From: Dioscorea cayenensis subsp. rotundata | Lineage: Eukaryota > Streptophyta > Magnoliopsida > Dioscoreales > Dioscoreaceae | Assembly: GCF_009730915.1 (NCBI RefSeq) | Contig: NC_052484.1 | Location: 2,260,054 to 2,324,053 of the forward strand | Length of the DNA stretch: 64,000 nt | Direction: 5' to 3' | Shown: positions 12,131 through 22,243 of the stretch, one piece after another | How the letters are laid out: each line of letters begins with the position of its first letter | How positions within the stretch are numbered: position 1 is the stretch's first letter | Program-made: the position numbers and the translations under genes | Notes under the pieces: model-generated | The model's database searches: none | The model's input: the letters and a program-made list of their open reading frames with translations, nothing else | What the model was told of the DNA's origin: nothing

Positions 12131-12863
12131 ATTTTGGATTTTTGGAAGTCAGGATAACGGTAAGGCCACACGTTAACGGGAGCGGAACCGAGTAAGAGAG
12201 GAATTCAGTGGTCCTGCTCTTTAATCGGCTGTAAGTCGGTCGGCACTGTAAAAATATCAATGAAGCAATGGAGGAAGGACTTAACACCTGTGAGGAAGAC
12301 AACCGGGGCTTGTGGCCAGATTGTCGGGCTCTGATCCGGTTTAACCGACTCCACCACCGATAAAATTGGCCTGTATGCATGCCCGACTTAGAGAGAGCTG
12401 CTAGGCAAGCTTGATCACATTGCGGCTGGGTGAGTCCTTGCAACCAAATGCGCTTAGTCTGGTGCGTGAATTCCATCCATAATTGATCATAATCAAATAA
12501 GATGGGACCCAACTGCCTTACCCACTACACTCTCAAGACCAAATCAGCACCGTAGATGGGTAATATAATCAAATCAATGGTGAAAAGAGCATCTCCCAAC
12601 TTGAGCTGGACTCCCAAGCACTCACCGTTGCATGTGAGGGCGTCGCCAATTCCAATAGTGACCTGCATGTGCGATGATGGCTGGATGACAAGGTTCAGGT
12701 TAGTGGCGAGACGAGATTATATGAAATTATTTGTTGAGCCCATCCACGAGCACGGTTACGGCGTGACCATTGATTGAGCTGGCGAGCTTCAACGTCAATG
12801 GGACAAGCTTGCCCATGAGTGCATGAAAAGAAATACAATGCCCATCTGTAACCCAATAGACAT

Positions 12864-13918
12864 TCAGTGATTCCTCCGGTGCCGGAATAGGCGAAGCTGA
12901 AGGAGGAAGAGGGCATGACTACAACAGTGTCCCAGAGTGAATTTAGAGTCACAGTTGAAGCAAAGGCCCTTCTCTCTTTGTGCAGCCATTTCTGCAGGAG
13001 AAAGATGTTTAATCGGCAAGGGAGTCGAACAAGGTCCTCCTATCGGTGGATCAAGTAACGAAGAGTAGGTGAAAATTGGGCGAGAAGCGGCTGCCCAAGC
13101 AGCAAGGCATTTACCTTCTACCAGTTTCACCATCCCCACCGCATTGTGGAGGTTGGCCAGCTTCAGCAAGTATAGTTCTTATTGGATTTCGTCCTTAAGG
13201 CCGGAGAGAAAGCAATTCAGCAAGCTCTGTTCACTTAATCCGATGACTTGAGTAGAGAGGCACTCAAATTCGTGAAAGAATGCGGTGATCATTGTAGTTT
13301 GTTTTGGCTTAAAGAGATTGGCTTCATGATTCACAAATGAGGAAGGGCCGAAATACAGCTAGAGTTTCCGGACAAAATCCTCCTAGTGATGAAGTTGATC
13401 GAAGGGCACACCCATTGGAACCATTAGTGGGCAGCTCCAGTCATGAAGAAGAAGAGGAAGTAGTGGCTGATTGAAAATAACCATCCCAAAACATCATCGC
13501 TGGAGAAGAAGGAAACCTCGATCTTCGACGATCGGACTGCTAGAATTGTTGGTGATGAGTGGAGAGACGAAGGAGTCAAGGGTGAGGAGTAGTGAGCTGG
13601 GTTGGTGGGAAGTTGTAGCAATGGAGGTTGGGAGGATGACGAAGCTCGATCAAGTTGTGGTAACTTCACCATCATCTCAGCCATCATTGTTTGTTGTGCA
13701 GCAAGGGAGCTTTAGAGAATTTCAAAGGAGTCGGAGTGAGTCTTCCGCATCAGCTCTAATGAATCGAAATGGTGCTGAAAGGTGGTACAGAACAAATCGA
13801 GTTTGGTGAAGATGAAGTCATGACGAGCTAATTGATCGGCCATCAACAACAGCTGCTTATCGACAACGCGCGCCCTTGTCACCATACTTTCCGTTATGGG
13901 GTCAATGAAAGCACCTAA
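12864..13918 (-). pseudogene. Chromovirus gag relic
   Basis: The minus strand starts with a MVTRARVVDKQ-like N-terminus just inside the right LTR (near 13890) and ends with a nucleocapsid zinc knuckle, GLCFNCDSKFTLGHCC, near 12965-12915. Frame breaks occur between the two parts. The open frame at 13712-14008 runs from the LTR into gag with no spacer. Sequence beside the LTR (TTAGGTGCTTTC on the minus strand) is where a primer-binding site should be, but I cannot assign a tRNA. Confidence 0.7.
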
Positions 13919-14110
13919 TGATGCAGGAGACTGGGTAAGTTCAGAGAATTTTATAGGAGGGAGACAGGGAAAGGGAGAAGGATAGAAAGAAGGAGAGAAT
14001 AATATCAAGCCAAAAGATGCCGTTCCATTTATTCATCACACTATTAATTGAGAGTCATAACAGAATTGTAACAACTTTCACTGGCATTCTAACAAACATC
14101 TTCTGTGCCA
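13919..14110 (-). repeat. 5' LTR of the chromovirus
   Basis: See the partner at 9069-9281. It starts TGATGCAGG and ends TGTGCCA on the plus strand. Confidence 0.8.
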
Positions 14111-16360
14111 GGATAAGTGAGAAATATATTCACATAGAAAATGAGATTGGGTTGTTTCTCAAATCTCAATTAACCCAATCAAATATTCTAAATATGGCCA
14201 TAATATAACAAATTACATAATCGTTATAAATTCAAAAATATTCACAACACCTAAATAAGAAACTAAAGAGGTAATTACACAATTAAATGACTAATTTTGG
14301 AAGCATTGGTGGTAATGTATGGCTAGAGCCCAACTCTTTGTCTCTATTGAGGGCGTGTAGGCCAGATAATCAATTCTCGGTCTATATGCACACTCTTAAT
14401 GTATATAGCTCTTGAAGAATTCGTTTAAAAAAAAAAACTATTTACAAACTATGAATTACTCATGTTTGTAAAAGAATTGTGCCGACCACCTTGTAGTAAT
14501 ATTATAGGGTTGGCACTTGGCACGGCCTGCTTAGTCCAATGGATCGGCCAAGCACGACGCGTAGCCCAGCCTGAGTGGGCTAGTGCTGTGCAGTGCCCCG
14601 TTGGCATAAGTGCTAATCCCTTTCATTAAAATTAAACACCAAAAAGCTAAACATAAAAAAAAAACCAAAAATCTCAATTGAAAAACAAATTTCTAAAATC
14701 TTAAATAACTAAAAGTAAAATTATTTAACATAAAATGTTAAACATTCTATTAAAATTTTATATAAAAAATTACATAAATAAGGTAACAAAAATTAAAGAT
14801 TATTTTTTTAACCAAATGTGAACAAACCATGTATTAAGGATTTGCACAAATTAATCTTTTAACACCCCTATGCCTTCATCTTACGTGTGCTAAATTTAGC
14901 ACCTGCTCAGAGACAATATCTTCGAAACCGGTGCTTATAAACTATAAAATCATTGGTGGAACTAAATTTAATATATATATATATATATTACACAATTCAT
15001 AATTATTTGAAGTTGGAACAAAAAAAAACCCCCAAAACTTTGTAATTTATTTGGAAAGTATAAAAAAAAAAAACAAAAGATATAGAACATTTTAAAAAAA
15101 TATTTTATAATTATTAATGTGCGTTTCATTACCAATCCTTGGGAGTCAATGATCCATCCAAACGCACCCTTAGTATGTTCATAATCAAGTAGCATAGTTT
15201 GAAAAAAAGAAAAAGAAAAATAATATTTAATATCTGTTATAGATTTTTTTAAAAATATTTTTGTAAATATCTTATTTTCATTTTTTATATTTTTTATATG
15301 AACCTATATATTATAAGTATTTCTTTACAAATAATTTTTTATTTTTATTTTATTTTACTTTTAATTTTACAATATCAATCACACTTATTGGTAGGGGGAC
15401 AGGGACAACCTAGCTCTCTCTCGTCAACAAGCAAGCCCTACATTGGTGTGAACTATAGAATTAATTAATAGGAGTCATCTAACCTTTTGAATCAGTCTGA
15501 AAAAATAAACTTTCCAACCACCGATGAGGACTCTGAATAATGCCAAAGTTGAAGCTTGCTTGATCTCCGAGGAGAAAGCGTGTGAAGACTTTGAGTGGAT
15601 CCTTCTTGTCTTCCTCAAAATTTATTTATTTATTTTATTTATTTATTTATTTATTTTTTATGAGTTCTGCCATACTTCCTCTGCCTTATTATAAATGTCA
15701 ATCTTAACTGTTTCATGAAAAAAGAACTAATTAGAGTTGAAAATTTCATGAACATTCAGACTATATTTCTCATTTTGCCCCTTTCTTTCTCTTTTTCATC
15801 CACTAAAGTAGTGCATTTAACAGGATAGCGATAAAAGAATAATGTATTTAAATAGATCAAATTTTAAAAATAACATTTAATTAAAGTTTTATAGATAAAT
15901 AATTTAGGATATAAAAAATTTCTAAGCGTGGGCATGTAGACAGAGAGTACTTCCTATTGCTTCAATAATATTATAATTTTTATAATCACTTATATGTTTT
16001 TTAACCCAATCTTTTTTTTAAAAAAAATTATTGTTTCTTTAAAATTTATTTTTTTTCAAAAACTTTTTGTTTCTTTAAAAATATTATTTTTATTATTAAT
16101 ATAGCATACACCATTACAAAAAAAATAAATAAAACTATCGGATGCGATTTTTTTCTTAAATTTGTTTATTATTAAGATAACAAATAAATAATTTAGCTAC
16201 TCCAATTTTTGAGTTTTTCCACTCATATTTGCATTTCAAATTCAGTTACGACAAGTGATATACTTTAAAGATATTAGTTTAATAATTATCTCAGAAATAA
16301 TAATCATGCTTCCTATTATCTAAATACTTTAACTATTATTATAAATTATTGTTATTTTGT
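14111..16360. other. AT-rich intergenic region
   Basis: No gene is seen. A short remnant with MITE-like ends (GTGCGTTT near 15119 and AAACGCACCC near 15170) and homopolymer A/T runs are present. A sequence starting at 16108 (CACCATTACAAAAAAAATAA) is weakly like the end of a CACTA transposon. Confidence 0.45.
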
Positions 16361-16361
16361 A

Positions 16362-16605
16362 GACACACATAGATATCGACAATCAACAAAGCAAAGGACA
16401 AGCAGGTACGGAGGTGCATCAGTTACGGTGGCTTGAATGACCTCCTGAGAATAATCCCCCCGCCATGCAACCCTGGAGGGGAGAATGAGAGGTAATTCTC
16501 ACGGCTCACACAGCCAGGGGACCCTAAATATGAATTGTAATCTGAGAGGTTCGAACTCAAAATACCGATTCATGTACAATGGAGTAGTCTAATTTGAAAT
16601 TTCTC
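16362..16605 (-). mobile_element. SINE-like element, copy A (antisense)
   Basis: This block shares its body with 44454-44665 (opposite orientation) and 59188-59390 (same orientation). The 20 bases at 16413-16432 match 59241-59260 at 17 positions. Read on the minus strand it contains GAGTTCGAACC (16558-16548), a good tRNA-type polymerase III B box, near its 5' end. A possible A box lies about 30 bases earlier. Copy A has no clear poly(A) tail. Confidence 0.65.
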
Positions 16606-16757
16606 CCACAGGTTCCTTTTCATTTTCTACTTAGAAGCTTATTTTTTGTTTTGGGCTTTTTTTCCTCACTTTTATCTTAATGATAAACAAATTTTTAAAA
16701 AAAAAAATTTAGACTGTGCATATGAAACAAATTAATTATGGTTAAAGATGGGGAATG

Positions 16758-16790
16758 AAATTAAAAAATCGCATCATCGGATGCGATTTT
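16758..16790. repeat. Short hairpin with GCATC/GATGC arms
   Basis: AAAAATCGCAT and ATGCGATTTTT are separated by six bases. The right arm with its CGG prefix (CGGATGCGATTTTT) recurs at 16139. Possibly ends of a small DNA element. Confidence 0.5.
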
Positions 16791-17249
16791 TACCCTTTAT
16801 GTATACATCAAAATAATCTTCAAGTTATTGAAAAAAAAATATATATCTATTATGTATATGAAATGAATTTCTGGTGACAATTAATGAAGTTCAACGGATT
16901 TCTATATATTCACTACAGTACAATTAATTAAAGCTTATTAACAACTTTTCATCTCTATTCTGTTTGATATTATATATAAATTAAAATTTTTTTTTGCTTT
17001 ATATATTGAGAAAAACACTCCTCTAGAGGTGTATGTATATTAAACTTTTTACAAAGTTAATAACCTAAAGTATTTGTGTGATATATTGATGATGATCCAT
17101 AGGATGCATCCACACAAAACACAATGATGACCAAGTCCATGCCCTAAAAATATACATGAAACCCTAAACCAAGGCCATGCATGCAAAGTGCTAGTGTTTT
17201 TCTTTCTTAGACGTGTGGCATATAACAAGTGTTTTGTGGACCCTATGCA

Positions 17250-17255
17250 TATAAA
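17250..17255 (+). promoter_or_regulatory. TATA box of the ADF gene
   Basis: TATAAA about 130 bases before the ADF start codon, followed by a pyrimidine-rich leader (CTCTCCACCTC..., CCCTCTCCATCTCC), as is common in strongly expressed plant genes. Confidence 0.6.
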
Positions 17256-17380
17256 CTCTCCACCTCTATTTTCCCCTCAAAACCCTCTCCATCTCCTTCA
17301 AAACAACCCTTCCATGTTCTAAGGATCCCCTTCTCCTTCTCCATCCCTTCCCAAGGGCACTGTCCTTCATCACAACAACC

Positions 17381-18035
17381 ATGGTATACCATCCTTGCAT
17401 TACCATTTCACTTAATTATATCCTCAATGGACATTATACTAAGTTTATTAGATCCTTACTTTATATAGTTGTATTCCTATCATTATCATTATCATTATGT
17501 ATACTATTTAGTATTTGCTCTTTATAATATGATGTTGTTATGTGTTATAAAGGCGAATTCGGCATCGGGAATGGCGGTGAACGATGAGTGTAAGCTAAAA
17601 TTCTTGGAGCTGAAAGCAAAGAGGAATTTTCGGTTTATCGTTTTCAAGATCGACGAAAAGATCCAACAAGTGAAGGTTGATATGCTTGGCCAACCTGATC
17701 AGAGCTATGAGGACTTCACTGCTGCATTGCCTCCAAATGAATGTCGCTATGCTGTCTTTGATTTTGACTTTGTTACTGATGAGAATTGCCAAAAGAGCAA
17801 GATCTTCTTCATTGCTTGGTAATTATCTTCTTCATTTTCTCTTTACATGATTATTATAAATATTTGCATATTATATATATATATATATATTAGGGTAAAA
17901 CCTTCTCAAGTATTAATTGATATGATCCAAGTAACGTGGTAGTTTACCTAAAATATTTAACATATAATATATGTTTTTTTTTAATCTTCTTCATTGCTAG
18001 CTTGGTAATTGTCTTCTTCATTTTCTCATTATATG

Positions 18036-18089
<54 letters not shown>

Positions 18090-18788
18090 CTTTTAGGGTA
18101 AATCTTCACAATTTTTGACATGATCTGAGTAATGTGGTAGCTTACCCACAATATTTAATATACAATATATGTTTTTTTTTTTTTAGAAAATTACTTGTAT
18201 CTCGGTATTAAATTATTTTATAAAATTTTTTAATTGACTATGATTAATTTGTAGAGATATACAAGCAAACATAATTTTTCTATAAGCATATATTCATTAA
18301 TTACTATTTTTCCCCCAATTGAAAATCATTTCCTGATGTACTTGGATTCTTTCTTGACTTGCTAAATTAATTTGATGCCTGGAAATCATGTTGATACAAA
18401 ATCATTTATATTAAACACTTGCACTCAAAATGAAATCGACATTTTTTTTCAAAGCTACTAATAAGTTCTCAAATTTTTTTTTAAATATAAATATATATAT
18501 ATATATATTATTTTACTCTCTCAATAAATTTGTAGTTTGATATGAATTAATGAATTAAATTTCATTTGCTTATAATATATAATGTAATTATGTTGTTCAT
18601 GAACCAAAATACAACACCATTAATTTGGTTTTTGAAGGTCTCCTGATACATCTAAAGTGAGGAGTAAGATGTTGTATGCAAGCTCCAAAGACAGGTTCAA
18701 GAGAGAGCTTGATGGAATTCAAGTTGAGTTACAAGCAACTGATCCAAGTGAGATGAGTTTTGATATTATCAAATCAAGAGCTATTTGA
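17381..18788 (+). CDS. ADF: Actin-depolymerizing factor (ADF/cofilin), three exons, 139 aa
   Basis: Exons 17381-17383 (only the ATG), 17553-17818 and 18638-18788 join to 420 nt, giving 139 residues, the usual length of plant ADFs. The first intron directly after the ATG is the classic plant ADF layout. The protein begins [10 protein letters not shown], with Ser6 as the conserved regulatory phosphorylation site. It contains the FIVFKID strand, [22 protein letters not shown] and the long actin-binding helix [16 protein letters not shown], then the C-terminal [15 protein letters not shown]. ADFs bind G- and F-actin, sever filaments and speed turnover in the cytoplasm (family knowledge). Splice sites are GT/AG: ATG|GTATAC, AAAG|GCG, CTTG|GTAATT, GAAG|GTC. 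No lesion is seen. The exact ADF subclass cannot be set by eye. Confidence 0.95.
17802..18185 (+). repeat. Tandem duplication covering the end of ADF exon 2 and its donor
   Basis: Unit 1 (17802-17983) begins inside exon 2 with ATCTTCTTCATTGCTTGG and runs into the intron. Unit 2 (17984-18185) begins with the same bases plus an AGC insertion and repeats the rest, including TAGGGTAAA, ATGATC and the final ATATATGTTTTT run. Unit 2 is longer because of an expanded (ATT)n tract at about 18037-18084. It therefore carries a second GT donor at 18005. Confidence 0.85.
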
Positions 18789-19834
18789 AGAAAAGAATGA
18801 GACCCTCATCAATTTGATAAATTTATTGGCCTTTAATTATATTTTTTGGACCTTTTTTTTCATGTCTCTCAAAGATGGAATATTATATTTATTTGTTTTT
18901 TGTTTCTTGATTTGTGATATGAGATTTATGATTTGTATCATTAATTAGTTCTAAATATTTTCATCAGTGCCTGAATACAAATTCATTCCACTGAAGGGAT
19001 TTGTTTGTTTGGCTTTGTTGTTCTTATCTTAAAACATGATTTTGAATGATTAAAGTTTATTTGATTACTGCAAAAAGTGAGTTGAAAAAGTTGAATAGAA
19101 TAGATGTTGTAATTTTTGAAAATTATAAGTTTGGAAAAAATAGTAAAAATGAAGTGAAAAGCAAATTAACTTTAATAGAAGATTTTATGTATTTTCATGG
19201 TATTGATAACATTTAATTTGGTTAATATTGTTTCAGCTTTTGTAACAAATTATTTAAGATTATAACTAATATTGTGATGGTTACCTACCCCACATTTATA
19301 GGTTTTTTAAATTAATTATACATCACCAAAAATTTCCATATAATTAGCATAAAAAGTATGGTACTATTAGCAATTGGGCAAATAAAGGTGCAAAAATTAT
19401 TAAAAAATCCTTTATTTTTTTAAGGTAAAAAAATTAATTATTTTTAATTTCATTACAAATTTAAAGTTTGCCCCACTTTTTGACAAGGAATTATACAGTA
19501 TAATATGTAATGCTTGAAGAAACAAATATATAATGTCTCAAAATTTGTAACTAAGAATTTTTTTGGATACCTTAAATAATGGTTGACATGAGTAAAATTA
19601 ATTTTTAAAATATTTTAAAAAATTGAATGATAATATGGATTTTTTAAAAAATATTTTACAATTCTAAAATGAAAAACCCATTAGATCATGCACAACGTGT
19701 TAAACAAAAAACATACACTTGTAGCAAGTCTTCACAAGGTACCATCCCTTAAAAGAAAATGCTTATGCACTATTCAACGGACTTAATTAAATATTAGTTT
19801 AAGATCATGTGTTCAATATGTACAAAAGTGCACA
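18789..19834. other. AT-rich intergenic region after ADF
   Basis: This includes the presumed ADF 3' UTR and then A/T-rich DNA with no recognised gene or repeat. Confidence 0.55.
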
Positions 19835-19843
19835 TTAGTACAA

Positions 19844-21184
19844 GAGTAATGCTATATACAACTAACTGGTTACACGAACTAGCCACACGACCCACGTGGC
19901 TGGTGACATGTAATCCAGTTAGTTTTAATTAGTTTTAACTATAATGATAATATCTTTTTGTTAATCACTTTTATCTCTCCCTTGCCCTCACTCTCTCTCT
20001 CTCCCTCTTTCTTTCTCCCGTGCCCTTACTCTCTCTCTCTCTCTCTCCCTCCCGTGCCCTAGTCGCCGCTCTCCCATGCCATAGCTGCCGCCGCCGGAGA
20101 GCTCTCCCGTCTCAGATGCCGCTCTCCCGGTCCTAAGCTCTTCTATGCCCTAGCCGCTAGAGATTCTCCGACCGCGAAAAATACCAGAAAAAAAATAGAG
20201 CATCACTCCGACCGCGAAGAAAGAATCTAAGGGAAATACCAGAGAATATTATCGATATTATTCAATAAATAACCAAGGAAAAAATTATCTCAACGCAGAA
20301 GTACTTCCTATTCTCAATAGCATCAGTGAGTAAACATGGTAATAAGCCCCGCACTATAGGGAGGAATTTCATAAAAAAACAAACAACTACCCAAACATGA
20401 ATAGAGCATCACTCCAAGGGAGGAAAGGAAACAAAAGCGGAAAAAAATTATATCATGATGGCGAGTTCAGTGAGTCTTCCCGACAATGAAATTTAAGCGA
20501 CTAATCTTTGGTGGACAACCTACAAATTTCCCTATGAACAATCAAAATCAAAGGCTAGGACTAAGGACCGCAAATTCATTCATCTTCGACTCCTCACGGG
20601 CATCACCATCTTGACTCCTCATCCTTATCATTCATGATGGAAGTAACCTTCCGGTGGCATCGGTGAGTCGGAGAGGGCCATCTGCGATCGGGAGAAACTC
20701 CGGTGGCTAAGGCACGGGAAAGCTTGGTGAGTGGGGACGGTGGCATTCGAGATCGGGAGAAACTCCGGGCGGCTAGGGCACGGGAGAGCTCTCCGGCGGC
20801 GGCGGCAACTACGGCATGGGAGAGCGGCGGTTAGGGCACGGGAGAGATCTCCGGCGGCGGCAAATACGGCATGGGAGAGCGGTAAGGGCACGGGGAGAGA
20901 GAGAGAGTGAGGGCACGGGAGAGAGGTATGGGAGAGTGGCATCCCGAGATTGAAGTAACTTTGGCGGCTAGGGGCACGGGAGAGCTCTCCCGTGGCGGCC
21001 TACTGGCATGGGAGAAAGGCGGCTAGGGCATGGGAGGGAGAGAGAGAGAGAGAGTGAGGCCAGGGGAGAGAGAGATGTGGGAGAGTGACATCCAAGATCA
21101 AAGAAACTCTGGCAGCTAGGGCACGGGAGAGCTCTCCGGCGGCGGCGGCTACGGCATGGGAGAGCGGCGGCTAGGGCACTGGAG

Positions 21185-21223
<39 letters not shown>

Positions 21224-21367
21224 GGGCACGGGAGAGAAAAAATTGATTAACAAAAAGATATTATCATTATAGTTAAAACTAATTAAAACTAACTGGATTA
21301 CACGTCACCAGCCACGTGGTTTGTGTGGCTGGTTCGTGTAACCAGTTAGTTGTATATAGCATTACTC
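19844..21367. mobile_element. Non-autonomous MULE with long TIRs and 9-bp target duplication
   Basis: The left end (19844, GAGTAATGCTATATACAAC) and right end (21367) are inverted repeats that match closely for about 145 bases and, more loosely, for about 280 bases (to near 20123 and from near 21088). The left flank is TTAGTACAA (19835-19843). On the right the same nine bases are present but split: TTA at 21368-21370 and TTAGTACAA at 21940-21948, with a MITE between. A 9-bp duplication with long TIRs is the mark of Mutator-like elements. No transposase is inside. The interior is GC-rich and holds three tandem units of 145-190 bases (about 20740-21230), with motifs such as CTAGGGCACGGGAGAGCTC. 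Confidence 0.88.
20740..21230. repeat. GC-rich tandem units inside the MULE
   Basis: Three imperfect units each contain CTAGGGCACGGGAGAGCTCT, a CGGCGGCGG run, GGCATGGGAGA, and a GA-rich tract followed by GTGAGG. They are far more GC-rich than the rest of the window. They may derive from a captured gene leader or from expansion of the TIR. Confidence 0.7.
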
Positions 21368-21370
21368 TTA

Positions 21371-21939
21371 GGGGGCGTTTGGTTCACAGTAATGATATAT
21401 TACCATGGTAATGAGATTACCATGGTAATGTGATCGGGAATGTTATATGCCTGGGAATGTTGTGGTAATGTGAGATTACCATGTTTGGTTGAGTATTTAT
21501 ATTACTGGTAATCTTTCATTACTATGTTTGGTTAGTCATGGTAATCACCTCAGTAATATGTCAAATTTACCAAAATACCCTTACATATAAAATTTTAAAA
21601 AATATAATTTAAAGTATTTAGATAAATAAATAATTAAATTATAATATTAAAAATAATAAATAAAAATAAAAACTAGGGAGTGTAATAAGGAATTAGATTA
21701 AATGAGTGGGGGTATAATTGGAAAAAAATACATGCCAGATTACCACCAACTTGGTAATCTGGATGGACACCTGTTTTGGTGGTAATGTGATTACCACCTT
21801 ACTTGGTAATATTTCACTATTGGTAATCTTACATTACCATCAACATTACCACTGTTACAGCAACCAAACATGGTAATCTGAACAGATTACCACCAGATTC
21901 CCGGTAATGTTTGCACATTACCGCGAACCAAACGCCCCC
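21371..21939. mobile_element. Tourist-type (PIF/Harbinger) MITE, 569 bp, TTA target duplication
   Basis: The ends are inverted repeats starting GGGGGCGTTTGGTTC, flanked by TTA on both sides (21368-21370 and 21940-21942). A 3-bp TTA duplication and G-rich ends fit the Tourist class. The inside is full of GGTAAT/ATTACC words, so it can fold strongly. It has no coding capacity. It sits exactly in the right target duplication of the MULE beside it, so it inserted later. Confidence 0.88.
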
Positions 21940-21969
21940 TTAGTACAAAGTCATGACAAGTTATCATCT

Positions 21970-21975
21970 TTGACC
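21970..21975 (+). promoter_or_regulatory. W box (TTGACC) upstream of RLP2
   Basis: TTGACC, the WRKY-binding core, about 270 bases before the RLP2 ATG. Short motif; may be chance. Confidence 0.35.
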
Positions 21976-22169
21976 TTTAGGTGGTAATCAAGATAAGCAT
22001 GCATGTATACTAGCCCATTCTATTAGTATATTAATACTTTACTTATATTTCTGAAAAGAAGACAAAGTTTCATGCTTCTTAGCACCTTACAAACTATATT
22101 TATATTGCCCACTAGCCAACCTGCACATGGTAGATCTCCCAAATGCACATATTGGATGGCTTGGACAAG

Positions 22170-22175
22170 TTGACC
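22170..22175 (+). promoter_or_regulatory. W box (TTGACC) close to RLP2 TATA box
   Basis: A second TTGACC, about 30 bases before the TATA box. Two W boxes fit a defence-regulated promoter, but this is inference. Confidence 0.4.
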
Positions 22176-22201
22176 ATAAACTCAAAATCAAGAACTAAAT
22201 C

Positions 22202-22209
22202 TATATAAA
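22202..22209 (+). promoter_or_regulatory. TATA box of RLP2
   Basis: TATATAAA, 42 bases before the first ATG at 22244. The short distance leaves open whether the in-frame ATG at 22259 is the main start. Confidence 0.65.
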
Positions 22210-22243
22210 CACCAATTCAAGAATTAAAAAACAAACATCACAC

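Larger units (their letters stand above)
9069..14110 (-). mobile_element. Decayed chromovirus (Ty3/gypsy) with two short LTRs
   Basis: Two direct repeats of about 200 bases (9069-9281 and 13919-14110), each starting TG and ending CA, flank about 4.6 kb that reads on the minus strand as gag, protease, reverse transcriptase, RNase H, integrase and a C-terminal chromodomain. This order and the chromodomain define a plant chromovirus. All coding parts are broken by stops and frameshifts. No target-site duplication is visible (ctttc on the left, ggata on the right), and no clear polypurine tract lies beside the left LTR. The LTR copies differ at many bases and several indels, so the insertion looks old. 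Confidence 0.85.

Noticed and set aside
12556..13251. Plus-strand open frames inside the chromovirus
   Set aside because: The retroelement's coding strand is minus here; these frames have no domain.
14968..15195. 75-codon minus-strand open frame
   Set aside because: It covers a MITE remnant and poly-A/T tracts, and the protein is mostly Phe/Ile/Tyr from low-complexity DNA.
20628..20942. Open frame on the minus strand inside the MULE
   Set aside because: It is a translation of the GC-rich tandem units (Ser/Pro/Leu/Arg repeats), has no domain and moves with the repeats.
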